DNA of 64,000 nucleotides, from assembly GCA_034437655.1 (NCBI GenBank), contig DAOTTU010000072.1, positions 1-64,000 on the forward strand, read 5' to 3'. The DNA comes from J027 sp034437655. GTDB lineage: Bacteria > Chloroflexota > Anaerolineae > Aggregatilineales > J027. This document shows, in pieces, positions 49,645 through 59,872 of this stretch (positions are counted from its first letter, which is position 1; each line of letters opens with the position of its first letter). A program made the position numbers and the translations under genes. The notes beneath the pieces were generated by a model that saw only the letters and a program-made list of their open reading frames with translations, was not told the origin of the DNA and searched no databases.

Positions 49645-50865
49645 ATGCAACGTCTGTCACAAAATGCGATTATTTTGCTCCTTAACAACGTTGCCACGGC
49701 TGTCCTCGCTTTTGGGCTCACGATTCTCATTTCACGCGGGCTGGGCGATAGTGCTTTTGGGCAATACGCCGCCATTATGGCGTGGGTGCTGCCGCTGACC
49801 CTTGTGGCTGATTTTGGCTTGAACACCCTCATCACCCGCGACGTTGCTCAACAACGTTCCGCTGCGCGCTATTATCTGCATCAGTCACACCCGTTGCGGC
49901 TACTCGTCGGTGGGATGGTCGTGGGGAGTGTCTGGTTGCTGGCTCCGTTTTTGAGTGATGAGCCGCTGGTGGTCACCGGGCTGCGCGTGGCCATTCTGCT
50001 GGCAGTCATTGATGCGTTTTTTGGGAGCTATACCGCTGTCTTCCGTTCCTGGGAGCGTTTCTGGCCGATTCTACTACTTAACACCGGGTATTTGTTGCTA
50101 CAGGTACTCAGCGCAGTAGTTATCATCACACACGGCGGGGATGTCGTCGCCTTGATGGTAGCAATCGTCGTAGCGGACATTGTACAACTTCTGGTTACAT
50201 GGTTGCTGTGGCGGCGGTGGCGGCACGATTACCCGTCAGCCTCAGACCAGCCGCTCGCACCCCATGCACTCCTGACCCAAACCACACCTTTTGTAATCGC
50301 AGGTGTGCTGGCGATGCTTCAGATGCGCGTGATGATTATCTTGCTAGATCAATTGCTAAGCACAGCCGCCGTTGGATGGTATGCAGCCGCTTTTCGTCTT
50401 GTGGAAGCAGCGCGGCTTGCACCGAACGCACTTTTCGTGGCACTGTTCCCACGGCTGAACGCGCTGGTTGAGTCTCCACAACAATTTCTTGCATTGATGC
50501 GTTGGTCAGCACTGGGGGTAAGCGTCTACAGCATCAGTTTTGCATTAGCCATGCTCTTGCTCGGTGATCGCGTTATTGACCTGCTTTTTGGGGGGGAATT
50601 TGCGCCGGCCGCTGCTATACTAGGTGTGCTGGCGTGGACGCTGTTGCCGGGTACATTACGGGCATTGTTGACGCTCTACTACTACGCCTATAGTGCCGAA
50701 CGCTGGGTGAATGGTTGCCTGCTGCTGGCACTAATCGTACAGATTATCGCCGGGTTGGTGCTGGTACCGAGGTACGGGGTGGCAGCGGCCGGGTGGGCTG
50801 TTATTATCGGTGAAAGCAGTCTGGTGCTATGCTTGGCGTTGAAGCGGCACTCTGTTCTAAAATAA
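49645..50865 (+). CDS. Flippase / oligosaccharide translocase of the MOP superfamily
   Basis: A 406-residue polytopic membrane protein of the polysaccharide exporter/flippase (Wzx, MurJ-like) superfamily. It begins QNAIILLLNNVATAVLAFGL and has the family stretch SRGLGDSAFGQYAAIM after the first helix. About twelve hydrophobic segments follow, including VGWYAAAFRLVEAARLAPNA (the superfamily's internal repeat) and the ending AAGWAVIIGESSLVL. The ATG at 49645 gives a normal N-terminus; the longer in-frame reading from 49555 adds residues with no family character. It is divergent from the radical SAM operon. The substrate is probably a lipid-linked glycan, but this is inferred. Confidence 0.87.
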   Translation: MQRLSQNAIILLLNNVATAVLAFGLTILISRGLGDSAFGQYAAIMAWVLPLTLVADFGLNTLITRDVAQQRSAARYYLHQSHPLRLLVGGMVVGSVWLLAPFLSDEPLVVTGLRVAILLAVIDAFFGSYTAVFRSWERFWPILLLNTGYLLLQVLSAVVIITHGGDVVALMVAIVVADIVQLLVTWLLWRRWRHDYPSASDQPLAPHALLTQTTPFVIAGVLAMLQMRVMIILLDQLLSTAAVGWYAAAFRLVEAARLAPNALFVALFPRLNALVESPQQFLALMRWSALGVSVYSISFALAMLLLGDRVIDLLFGGEFAPAAAILGVLAWTLLPGTLRALLTLYYYAYSAERWVNGCLLLALIVQIIAGLVLVPRYGVAAAGWAVIIGESSLVLCLALKRHSVLK

Positions 50866-50909
50866 AGTTGCATCAATTATTGGTAGTTACTCAATTTGTG
50901 GAGGTCTTC

Positions 50910-52037
50910 GTGAAGCACTTTCTTCCATATCGCAAGAAAATCTGGCCAGTTTTGCTTTTGTATTGTGCGCTCGCGCTGGTTGGTTGCGAAGAAGACCCGA
51001 CTGAAGAACCGCCAACAATTTCAGCCGCACAACTGGTGACCACCACCCTACAACCGCCACTGGTGACACAAACACCCTTGTTCACCGCCACATTGACACC
51101 CAGTGTCTCGCCAACGGCTTCCGCAACGCCAACCGCTTCCAGCACCCCAACACCGACCACACCCCCACCCACCGAACGCCCGACCCCGACCCCAACCCTC
51201 GGCGGGAGCGTTTCAGAAGATGGGGCTGACACCAAGCGCGTGCGCGAAGGTCCCGGTACCACTGACTTTGACACGCCTTTGTCGCTGGTATCCGGTGAAC
51301 CGATTGGCGTGCTGGGCTATGTCGATAACGACATTGGTGAGCGCTGGTATCAGATCGCTTATCTGGACGAAGAAAGCGGCGACTATGAAATCGGGTGGAT
51401 GCGTAGCGACCTTGTTGATATCGAAGACGCCGAGGCCGTGCCCGAGATCACGTTTGGACTGACGACTGACCCTGATGCAGATGGCACCCCGGTTGCTGAA
51501 GATAATGAGGATTCGACCCTGACCACAACACCGGGCACCCTGCCGCCCTTTGAAACAGCCGTGCCCGAAGAAACTTACACCCCGCTGCCAACGGACGATA
51601 CCGAGCTTGACCTGACTGCGCTCAGTGATCTCAACATTCGCGCCGAACCGGGTAATAATCGTCTATGTGAAGTTTCGCAGGCGCCCCCCGTCACCGATGA
51701 CGATACCATCAGCATCTTCTGGAGCTGGTTTGTTACTGACCCTGAACTTATGCAAGACCACATCCGTACAGTGGACTATCAGATCACCCTGAACGGGGCT
51801 GTTCTTGAAGACTGGGACCGCTTCCGGCGGCCGATGTTCCAGGACCCTGAAGAAGACCGTAACTGGACGGTGTACTGGTATGTACCCATCGGTGAGCTTG
51901 AACCGGGTGAATATACACTGGCGTATCAGGCCACCTGGTCAGAAGCCATTTTCGACGGTATCGCGGACTTTGGGCCTGGCACAGACAATGAAACCGAAAC
52001 GGGACAATGTACGTTTACCGTTGTTGCTGCACCCTGA
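50910..52037 (+). CDS. SH3-like domain lipoprotein
   Basis: A 375-residue secreted lipoprotein. The start is GTG at 50910, set by TGGAGGT about 5 bases upstream; the in-frame ATG at 50829 lies inside the flippase. The signal peptide ends in the lipobox LVGC (Cys26). A Thr/Pro-rich linker (about 55-110, TPTTPPPTERPTPTPTL) leads to a bacterial SH3-like domain (about 115-185, KRVREGPGTTDFDTP to WMRSDLVDI). An acidic/Thr linker and a C-terminal beta-sandwich domain (about 245-375) follow. Probably a cell-wall-associated surface protein. It is followed 31 bp later by another surface protein. Confidence 0.85.
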   Translation: MKHFLPYRKKIWPVLLLYCALALVGCEEDPTEEPPTISAAQLVTTTLQPPLVTQTPLFTATLTPSVSPTASATPTASSTPTPTTPPPTERPTPTPTLGGSVSEDGADTKRVREGPGTTDFDTPLSLVSGEPIGVLGYVDNDIGERWYQIAYLDEESGDYEIGWMRSDLVDIEDAEAVPEITFGLTTDPDADGTPVAEDNEDSTLTTTPGTLPPFETAVPEETYTPLPTDDTELDLTALSDLNIRAEPGNNRLCEVSQAPPVTDDDTISIFWSWFVTDPELMQDHIRTVDYQITLNGAVLEDWDRFRRPMFQDPEEDRNWTVYWYVPIGELEPGEYTLAYQATWSEAIFDGIADFGPGTDNETETGQCTFTVVAAP

Positions 52038-52068
52038 TAATCGTGAAACTTGTTAAGGACAGAGCGCA

Positions 52069-53367
52069 ATGGCTAGCCAAGGTATCAGCGAAGAACTTGA
52101 ACAACTTGTAGTTGAACTAGATAACGGTCCCAAAGCCCAGCTTGAAGCTATTGAGGGCATGTGGCAGTTACGTGACCCAGACGCCATTCAGTTTTTGGTC
52201 ATGGTCTATGAGAACGCAGAAGATATGTTCGATGACACAGCCGTACGCCAAAAAGCGGGCGAAGTGCTGGGGCGTTTTAAGGGGCTGATGGAGCAACGCG
52301 CCAGTGGTGAAGCCGCTGAAGAGCCAGCTGATGACACAAAACGCAGTGGCCGTGGCCTGCGCACTCTATTGACGGTCACGTTGCTATTGTTTGCTGCGGC
52401 TAATGTTGCACTATTCGTCATAAGTGGGAACGACAGTGAAGGTGATTCGACTGTGGCTGGAGGTGACCCGGCCGAGCTACGGATGAGTTTGCTGCAAGCG
52501 ATGGAAACAGATATGGAGCAAACGGAAACCATTGCCCGTGACCTTCGTAGCCGCGCTATTGACTTTGATGATGGTCTTGAATCGCTGGATTCGCTGTGTG
52601 AACGCCCGGTCGAAGATGCCCCTGCGCCAATTCAACTTTCTGAACAAGAACAGGGGCTTTTCCCCGACATTCAGCAGCTTGCCACCCGCCCAACAGGTGA
52701 ATATCGTTTTGCGCTGGCAGGGCTCGGTGCGTCGTTGGGAATCTGGAATGCGGCTTGTGAATCTGATGATACTGTCCTCGATTCAGGGCGTCTCATTGAT
52801 AGCACCGTGACCACCATTGATGCTGCTATTGCCGCTCGTGAAAACGACATCAGCACATTGATGACAACGCCCTTTGAAACACCCACACCTTCCGTAGAGC
52901 CATCGCCCACCACCCCGCCAACACCAGAGCCAACACCCACCCCCGCCGCACGTGAACGTGAGGAAATTGTGCAACTTATTGTGCAACAGCCGCAGCGCAT
53001 GCAAGCTGACGCACAGGAAATCCTCAACCGGGTGAACGCTATCAATACCGGCGCCCGCGTCAGTGAACAATGTGATTCGGCGGTATTCTGGAATCCTCCC
53101 GGTGTTACAGCCCTGCTACGACCAGCGGAGGTCGAGCAATATCCTGACATTGCCGAATATGGCGCGAATGAGAATAGCTCATTCAACACTTTGTTAGATT
53201 TGCTGGACGAGCTTAAGGTTGGCTGGCAAGAAATGTGCGACCAGAATAGTGCTTCCGCAGCCAGACTATCAACGCTTGAAATCCAGGGTGAGCGTGTTTT
53301 GAACCGGGTACCCGCTGCCCAGAGCGAGGTCGATACAACTTTCGCTGCTGCTGCGGTGGAACAATAA
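52069..53367 (+). CDS. Single-pass membrane protein with HEAT-like cytoplasmic part and large extracellular domain
   Basis: A 432-residue protein that I do not recognise. Residues 1-90 are helical and HEAT-like (LEAIEGMWQLRDPDAIQFLV) and lack a signal peptide. One membrane segment lies at 99-118. The rest (120-432) is probably outside: helical, with a Thr/Pro linker at about 268-298 (PTPSVEPSPTTPPTPEPTP) and scattered Cys and Trp. AAGGA precedes the ATG. It follows the SH3 lipoprotein by 31 bp, so co-transcription is likely. A strong hairpin terminator follows. Confidence 0.8.
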   Translation: MASQGISEELEQLVVELDNGPKAQLEAIEGMWQLRDPDAIQFLVMVYENAEDMFDDTAVRQKAGEVLGRFKGLMEQRASGEAAEEPADDTKRSGRGLRTLLTVTLLLFAAANVALFVISGNDSEGDSTVAGGDPAELRMSLLQAMETDMEQTETIARDLRSRAIDFDDGLESLDSLCERPVEDAPAPIQLSEQEQGLFPDIQQLATRPTGEYRFALAGLGASLGIWNAACESDDTVLDSGRLIDSTVTTIDAAIAARENDISTLMTTPFETPTPSVEPSPTTPPTPEPTPTPAAREREEIVQLIVQQPQRMQADAQEILNRVNAINTGARVSEQCDSAVFWNPPGVTALLRPAEVEQYPDIAEYGANENSSFNTLLDLLDELKVGWQEMCDQNSASAARLSTLEIQGERVLNRVPAAQSEVDTTFAAAAVEQ

Positions 53368-53402
53368 GCGATACCTCGCCTGCAAACTCCCTGAAAAACC
53401 TG

Positions 53403-53440
53403 ACGGGCCACAGCCGTGTTGCACTGTGACCCGTTTTGTT
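53403..53440. terminator. Bidirectional Rho-independent terminator
   Basis: ACGGG-C-CACAG (53403-53413) pairs with CTGTG-A-CCCGT (53424-53434): 10 bp with one internal mismatch. On the plus strand it is followed by TTTTGTT; on the minus strand by CAGGTTTTTC. It can therefore end both the surface-protein unit and the alpha-2-macroglobulin gene, which are convergent here. Confidence 0.78.
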
Positions 53441-53472
53441 GTCGGCTGTATATTGATTGCAGCGTTACGCCG

Positions 53473-56400
53473 CTATTCTCCCGCCACCTCTGAGCGTTCC
53501 AGCTCTGGCAGAATCGTGAACAGCATCCCGTCGCCACGTCCATACACCTCTGGGAAGTAAAATTCCTGCCCGGTGGTGGGGATGACGTTGTATTCGCCCT
53601 CTAGCCCCATCCGTAGGGTATAGGTATAGGTGTAGGTGCCACTGGGGAGGTAGGTCGCGTACAACACAACTTTCTCATCACGGAACTCAGTGCGCGAGAA
53701 CCACCACCAGCCATAGCCCCGGCCGAATGGGTCTTCACGGTCGAATTGTGGACCTTCTTCAAGAACACTGGACGTCAGCAGGTTGGGGTCAATCGCTTCT
53801 GCGCCTGCCGGAATCGGGTCTTCAACGACGACATAGTGCAGGTTACGCGGCGCGATAATCGTCACTGTGACGCGCACTTCATCCCCAACCCGTGCTTCAG
53901 TAATGGGCCGGTTGTCTGCATCATCAACCTGTGAGTATTGCCGATTGACGACGATGCCCTGCGCAACAGCTTCAATGTCTGGAACGGGCTGGAAGCTGGT
54001 GACATGCGCGGTATAGTACAGATTACCCTCGCCCTGCGTCTTGACCAGCGAGAGACGGTTAAGTTCATCCAGCAGGAGTTGGTCAATAGCGATGGTCTGG
54101 ACTTCATCTTCGGTTACATTCTCTGTAGAAGCCTGCCCTTCGATGATTTCGTCGTCGTTGAGGCGCACGGTAAACTCATAGTTCGCGTTGAGTTCGTCCG
54201 TCGCCAGCATCCAATCATTGAATGCCATCACGGCCCAGGCCGTTTCTTGTGTGGTTTCCCAGGCGTCAGCATCACGCGCAACAATCAACCAACGAACCGC
54301 GCCCGGCAACAGGTCGTTGTCAGCGTCAAGAATGGTTAGCGCCATCAGGGCAAGTGCAGTGCTGCGGGTGCTGGTTGTCCAGTTGCGTGCATTGGGGCGA
54401 TCCTCCCAATGGACCCCGGTCGCACTGATAACAGCCGCGTTCACAAGGTCGCTTTGCAGTGTGGCTAACCGTGTATCGGTTACATCCATCAGATACAGCG
54501 ACATCGTCAGGAACGAGAGCGCGTCAATGTTCAAACGGTCGCGCACGTTGTAGAGCGAAGATAGACGAGAGGCGTTACCCTGCCCGGCATAGCTCAACGC
54601 ATAGAGTACGAAAGCGCGTTGGTTCAGAATATAATCCTCAGCAATACGGCCGTCGTTCTCTGTTCGTAGCAACCAGCTATTTAGATACTGATAGGCACGG
54701 TCCAGCCGGGCGGGTTCGACATCATACCCGGCGCGTTGCGCCTCAAGCAGGCCAATTGATGCATAGGCGGTCATCAATGGGTCAGCGTCATCGTTCGGGA
54801 ACCAGCCCCAGCCGCCATCTACACGTTGCTGTGCAAATAGCTGTTGCAACGCAAAGTTAACTTCAGCATCAAGTTCACCTTGCAATTCTGGTGCTGAGCG
54901 CCCGAGCGTTTGCAGCGTCCGTAGCGTGATGATGTTCGGCAAGAAGCGGCTTATGGTTGTTTCAATGCCTTGAACATCATAGTTACGGAGCGCATCCAGC
55001 CCCGCCAGCGTTGGCCCCGCCAGTGAACGGTCAACCTGCACGGTCAGGTCGCCACGACGGTCATCGACATTCGGCGGTAAGCTGATAATTTCGACAAAGT
55101 TGGCTGATGCAGGCCCGTCAAGGGTGCCACTGGTGCCCACAGTTTCGCGCACCGTATAGCGATAGACAGGCAAGCGGTTTTCTTCACCGACACCAACCGC
55201 CGGGCGGGCCGCGTCCGAGAATGCACCGTCTGTGCTTTGTGCGGCGAAGAAGACATCTACAAATTCGACATCCTCAACACGCACAAGCCAGTTCACCCGC
55301 TGGCGTGCCCCGGCTGGAATCGTCACCGTCCGGGTAGGTGTGCCTTCCAGAATCGTGTAGCCCATACCCTGCATTTGCACATCAACCGTTTGTTCAGATT
55401 CGGTGTTGTTGTTGACGATCACACCCATATTCAACTCGTCATCGACAATCATGAAGCGTGGCGTCACTGGACGAACGAGGAGCGGCTTGGTACTGATAAA
55501 GTCGGTGGTGGTTGTACCTACCAGCATGGGACCCTCCTGTCCGGACGTTACAGCGCGGGTATCAATGCGCCAGGTGGTGAGGTTGTCGGGCAGTGTCACG
55601 GTCACCTGCGCTGCGCCGTTTTCATCCGTAACGACATCCGGTGCCCAGAGCGGCGTGTCTACAAAGTTCTGGCGTACGTTGAAAATACCAGCATCCGCAC
55701 CACCGCCACCGCCACCTTTCACCGTGTCAATGATGGTTTGCGTGACCTGATCGACCGAGATAGTCAACGCCGTGGCCGTGCGCACACTGATGCCGCGTTC
55801 ACCATAGAAGTATTCCAGCAACGCCTGTGTGTTGGGTGGGGCCAGCGTCAAAATTGCGAGGTCCGTCACGCCGATACCGACTTCAGCCTGCACCGGGTTA
55901 CCTTGATAATCGGTTGCCCGCACATTGAGTACGACTTCATCGCCGGGGCCGGGTGTTTCACCGTCAGGAATGTCAGGTGTGACCTCAAGGTCAATTTCAA
56001 GGCGATCCGTCTCTACGCTGAGCTTGACGAGGCCAGCACGGAATTGGGTATAAGGCGTGTTTTCGTCAATACCTTTCATGATGATGACAGAGACAAAGAC
56101 GTTCGGCGCGTAGGCATCCTCAATCGGCAACTCATACACATAGGAGTTCGACTCCATGGTGATGATCTCAGTCTGTAAGATGCTGCCACGCTCAACCGTC
56201 ACAAGGGCCTGTGCTTCCCCCTGGAATGGGCTGGCGATCAGAATTTCGGCGGTATCCCCAACGCTGTAACTATCGGCGTCTGCAATGAGGTCAATGCGGT
56301 TGCTGTTCTGTTGCCGCCAGGGGATGTATTCACGCCCACTGACCCATAAAAACGCACTACTCTGGATCAGATTACCGTCACTATCACGGCTGGAAGCATA

Positions 56401-59400
56401 GACCTTGTAGGTGCCGCCGCTTTCGGGGGTGAAATTAATCGTGGCACGCCCGTCATCATCTGTTGTAACCTGACCGTCTGCAACCTGAATTTCTTCGACT
56501 TCACGTCGCCATACAGTCCGCCCGAACTCGTCTTCTTCCTGCACGCTCGACCAGCGGCGTTCAACAATGCGATAGTCTACTTCGCGGCCAGCAACGGTGT
56601 CGCTGTCCCAGTCAACGGTGAGTACATTCACCGCCGCTTCATCACCCGCGCGTTGCACGTATGCTTGCGGTTGTAGCCCCACATAGAAATTGCCCTGATG
56701 GACAATAACACGTGTGCGCCCTGCAACCAGTTGGTCGCTTTCATCAGTGACTCGTGCCTCAATGGTGTATTCCTGGCTCTGGGTCTGTTCACCCAGTTCA
56801 GCCGGAATTTCGATGATGAAGCGCCCTTCGTCGTCGGTAACGCCTGTCCCTTCAGCGATACGCCCGCGATCTTGCCCGAAGGCAGATTGCACCGCGTCGT
56901 CGTAGTTGAAGTCGAAGAATTGCCAGCGTCCCGGCCCATCGAATTCGAAGAAGTAGTTCGCACCGAGGACGGTGTATTCAACCTCAGCATTGGAGACGGG
57001 ACCACCAAAGAAGAAGCTGCTTTCCACTGCAATTTGCACAGTGTCGCCCTGGGCCACTTCAGGCTCCGCCGCAATCACGTCCACCTGAAATTCAGGGGCG
57101 CGGTATTCAGCGACGTTAAAGCCAACGCTGTATTCGCGTGCAAAGTTATCCTGTGGGCCTTGCGGCGCTTCAACAGTGACGCGGTAATAGCCAAGCCCAG
57201 CGTCTTCCCCGATCATAAACTCACCCGAGAAGCTGCCATACGGGTTAGTGGTAATCTGACGCTCGTCTATGACTTCGCCCTGCGCGTTAAAGATACGCAA
57301 CGGAAGGGTTAAGCCGGCCGGCGGCGCGGTGTAGTTAGCATCATCTTGATCGCGATAAATGCCACGGAAATAGACTGGCTGACCGGGGCGGTAGATGGGA
57401 CGATCAGTGTAGAGATAAATCGTTTCCGGGCTGGGCTGGAAGTTTGGCTGAATTTCAAAGCGCCACGGGTCAATCCCTTGCGAGAAGCCGCTAGTGACAA
57501 AGCCAAATTCCATGCCCGTATCGACAACTGTGTAAATTGATGTATACAACGACCGCAGGCGTGGTATCGAAACCCGGGCCAGCCCTTCGGCATCTGTCAC
57601 AGCAGTAGCGATGGTGTTGAAGTCCTCATCAAAGAACGTGACGGGGACATTGGCAATGGGCGCGCCGTTTTCCATATCCGTGACCCATGCCAAACCTTCT
57701 GATTGGCTAAATTTAAAGGTGATGTTGGCAGTGGCAACCACCAGTGCATGACGCCGGGCTTCAATGTTCCGTGCCGCTGTTTCAGGTGAACTGGCAGACA
57801 GGAAATAGATACCGGGGGCCAGCGGTGGTAGTTCTTCGCCACCATCAAACGTTGCTGTAGGCACTTCTATCGGTTCAATGAAGTAGTTGCCAACCACCCC
57901 TTCAGCAATCCAGCCCTCAACGTCATCTGTTGGGTTGTAGATTTGCCACCACAGGAAGCCATCTGCGCAAATAGGCCCGCCGCGCACTTCAAAGGACTCG
58001 CCGGGCAAATACTGCGTGATGATTTGTCCGCCGAGATTGGGCGCGGTACGCACACGGGTTGGCGTTGGGTCATCATCAGCAATGCGGGCAGTTGCGCCGG
58101 GTGCCAGACGTGTTTCAGGTGCGCCGAGACACTGCACATTCTGCACCCCGCTACCACCGCGCTCGGAAAGGAACAACAATTCATAACGACGTTGGTTGAG
58201 TTGCGCTTCAACGGGCACCGTCCAGCTACGGATAATGTCTGAAGGCGGCGGTGAGTAGTCAAAGCGCATGTTATAGCCATTGGGGCCAAGCATATCCGCC
58301 AGGGTACGCAGTGGTAACCGTGCCAGCGCGAAGTTCAGTTCAGAGATGTTGCGGTGGGTGATAAAAAGGCGTGTGGCATCGGCCGCACCGTTGTACAAGC
58401 CTACGAAATCAGGCGAATTGATGGTTACTTCGGGGCCAAGCTGGTCGGTGCGGAAGTTAATCACCCGTTCTTCGGTAATTTGATTACCATACGGGTCTTC
58501 TATCCCCGGTAAGATGCGGATGGTGTAGTCTGTGCTGGGTTCCAGGTCAAAGAATAGCCCATAGCTGTTATCGTAGCTGTAGTAAAAGGAGTCGAAGTCC
58601 CGGGCCGGTTCTGGACTGATGACAACTTTGTCCTGAAGGCTGTCTTCTGTGACTGGTGCGCTGAAATATATGCGGAAGCCACCGAAAGGTTCGGCATTCT
58701 GTTCACCATCAGCCGGATTGGTGCGAACGATCGCGAGGGATGGCACGGTGAGAAACTCCTGCCGATAGTCGCTATCAAGCTGGCTCCCGGCGGTTGTTTC
58801 CACCACGCTGCTGTCAACCACGATGTCATAGAGTGTGCCCAGTTGCAGCAATTCTTGCGGCTGAATGGTTACTGTGCGCCCGTCTTCTGACCACGAATAC
58901 ATGACAGGTTCGGCTGCGCCAGTCGGTGCAACAAGCTGCACACCGTTTTGTGTAGACTGGTCAATCGCCTGGGAGAATGTCACATCAATTGGCACATCAA
59001 GCGGGATTTGCTGTGCGCCATCGCTAACCGAGACAGACTGTACTGTTGGGTTTGCTGTACTCAGTCCAAAGGTGATGTCATCTGGTAATATCGCACCGTT
59101 GAGGCTTTCTAGCCCACCCTGCACGGTGACAGCATACGTAATACCACCCGCCAGTGCTGTTTCCGGGCTAAACCGATAGATTGACGTATTGATCCACTGG
59201 CCAGCGCCTGCAACGTCTGGCTCAAACGAGATAGGATCAGGTAAATCAGCTTGTTCAGAGAGGCTGACCAATGGCACCACCGGCCGGTTGAAAATCAGGG
59301 TGATGTCGCTATCCACGCTAATCTGTTCTGTCTCCGGGGCAGGGATAACGTCTACCAGTTGAATGAAGCCCACCGTTTGAACCGTGAGTGTATGTGGTTC

Positions 59401-59751
59401 ATTCATTGGACGGCCGTCAGCATCTATTGCAAAGACACTGAAACGATACTCCGTGTCGCGCATGAAGTCATTGGCGCCAGGGGAATACACTAGCTCACGG
59501 TCGCTTGTCCACGCCCAGTTCCCTCCCGCTACGGGTATAGCGGCAAACTCATTTGAGCTGTTTTCAGTATCCATCGGGCGGTCAAAGGTGAACACAATCG
59601 GCTGTGAGAGCCCAAGCTCCTCGCCAATACCCGGTGTAGTGTCAACCACACGTGGGGCTGCAACAGAGCTTTCTTGCCCTAATGCGGCTGGTGCAATGAT
59701 GACAAGTAAGCAAAGCAAGAAGAACGTACTGAGAATTTTTGATAGACGCAT
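53473..59751 (-). CDS. Alpha-2-macroglobulin-like protein without a thioester, with Ig-like repeats and SH3 domain
   Basis: A 2092-residue secreted protein, the largest gene in the window. A signal peptide (LSTFFLLCLLVIIAPAALG) precedes about four Ig-like (Big_5) repeats (25-440). An SH3-like domain lies at about 560-625 (TRVRTAPNLGGQ). MG domains follow, with YTDRPIYRPGQPVYF at about 780, the A2M region with DTPLWAPDVVTDENGAA near 1365, and the alpha/alpha toroid with GGWGWFPNDDADPL. The thioester motif (GCxEQ in active A2M) reads VQGIETT (1593-1599), so the reactive Cys and Gln are absent. The C-terminal receptor-like domain is present. No pbpC neighbours it. It is probably a surface protease trap or adhesin. 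AAGGA precedes the ATG. Confidence 0.92.
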   Translation of the reverse strand: MRLSKILSTFFLLCLLVIIAPAALGQESSVAAPRVVDTTPGIGEELGLSQPIVFTFDRPMDTENSSNEFAAIPVAGGNWAWTSDRELVYSPGANDFMRDTEYRFSVFAIDADGRPMNEPHTLTVQTVGFIQLVDVIPAPETEQISVDSDITLIFNRPVVPLVSLSEQADLPDPISFEPDVAGAGQWINTSIYRFSPETALAGGITYAVTVQGGLESLNGAILPDDITFGLSTANPTVQSVSVSDGAQQIPLDVPIDVTFSQAIDQSTQNGVQLVAPTGAAEPVMYSWSEDGRTVTIQPQELLQLGTLYDIVVDSSVVETTAGSQLDSDYRQEFLTVPSLAIVRTNPADGEQNAEPFGGFRIYFSAPVTEDSLQDKVVISPEPARDFDSFYYSYDNSYGLFFDLEPSTDYTIRILPGIEDPYGNQITEERVINFRTDQLGPEVTINSPDFVGLYNGAADATRLFITHRNISELNFALARLPLRTLADMLGPNGYNMRFDYSPPPSDIIRSWTVPVEAQLNQRRYELLFLSERGGSGVQNVQCLGAPETRLAPGATARIADDDPTPTRVRTAPNLGGQIITQYLPGESFEVRGGPICADGFLWWQIYNPTDDVEGWIAEGVVGNYFIEPIEVPTATFDGGEELPPLAPGIYFLSASSPETAARNIEARRHALVVATANITFKFSQSEGLAWVTDMENGAPIANVPVTFFDEDFNTIATAVTDAEGLARVSIPRLRSLYTSIYTVVDTGMEFGFVTSGFSQGIDPWRFEIQPNFQPSPETIYLYTDRPIYRPGQPVYFRGIYRDQDDANYTAPPAGLTLPLRIFNAQGEVIDERQITTNPYGSFSGEFMIGEDAGLGYYRVTVEAPQGPQDNFAREYSVGFNVAEYRAPEFQVDVIAAEPEVAQGDTVQIAVESSFFFGGPVSNAEVEYTVLGANYFFEFDGPGRWQFFDFNYDDAVQSAFGQDRGRIAEGTGVTDDEGRFIIEIPAELGEQTQSQEYTIEARVTDESDQLVAGRTRVIVHQGNFYVGLQPQAYVQRAGDEAAVNVLTVDWDSDTVAGREVDYRIVERRWSSVQEEDEFGRTVWRREVEEIQVADGQVTTDDDGRATINFTPESGGTYKVYASSRDSDGNLIQSSAFLWVSGREYIPWRQQNSNRIDLIADADSYSVGDTAEILIASPFQGEAQALVTVERGSILQTEIITMESNSYVYELPIEDAYAPNVFVSVIIMKGIDENTPYTQFRAGLVKLSVETDRLEIDLEVTPDIPDGETPGPGDEVVLNVRATDYQGNPVQAEVGIGVTDLAILTLAPPNTQALLEYFYGERGISVRTATALTISVDQVTQTIIDTVKGGGGGGADAGIFNVRQNFVDTPLWAPDVVTDENGAAQVTVTLPDNLTTWRIDTRAVTSGQEGPMLVGTTTTDFISTKPLLVRPVTPRFMIVDDELNMGVIVNNNTESEQTVDVQMQGMGYTILEGTPTRTVTIPAGARQRVNWLVRVEDVEFVDVFFAAQSTDGAFSDAARPAVGVGEENRLPVYRYTVRETVGTSGTLDGPASANFVEIISLPPNVDDRRGDLTVQVDRSLAGPTLAGLDALRNYDVQGIETTISRFLPNIITLRTLQTLGRSAPELQGELDAEVNFALQQLFAQQRVDGGWGWFPNDDADPLMTAYASIGLLEAQRAGYDVEPARLDRAYQYLNSWLLRTENDGRIAEDYILNQRAFVLYALSYAGQGNASRLSSLYNVRDRLNIDALSFLTMSLYLMDVTDTRLATLQSDLVNAAVISATGVHWEDRPNARNWTTSTRSTALALMALTILDADNDLLPGAVRWLIVARDADAWETTQETAWAVMAFNDWMLATDELNANYEFTVRLNDDEIIEGQASTENVTEDEVQTIAIDQLLLDELNRLSLVKTQGEGNLYYTAHVTSFQPVPDIEAVAQGIVVNRQYSQVDDADNRPITEARVGDEVRVTVTIIAPRNLHYVVVEDPIPAGAEAIDPNLLTSSVLEEGPQFDREDPFGRGYGWWWFSRTEFRDEKVVLYATYLPSGTYTYTYTLRMGLEGEYNVIPTTGQEFYFPEVYGRGDGMLFTILPELERSEVAGE

Positions 59752-59872
59752 CGGCTATCCTTCTGATTTCTGCGCGTAGGTTTTTAAAGAGACAATTCTA
59801 CTCTACATTATGGCACAGAATGCAAATTCTCGTACGGACAGCAGCAGGTTTCTGATCTATGTCTGGTCTACG

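Noticed and set aside
51090..51210. Tandem DNA repeat or CRISPR-like array
   Set aside because: The apparent repetition is a Thr/Pro-coding low-complexity linker with no fixed repeat unit or spacers.
52671..53543. 290-codon open frame opposite the membrane protein at 52069
   Set aside because: Ser/Cys-rich composition typical of an antisense shadow; it overlaps the strong terminator.
55237..56178. Long open frame of 313 codons opposite the alpha-2-macroglobulin gene
   Set aside because: Antisense shadow of a clear coding sequence, Arg/His-rich with no family character.
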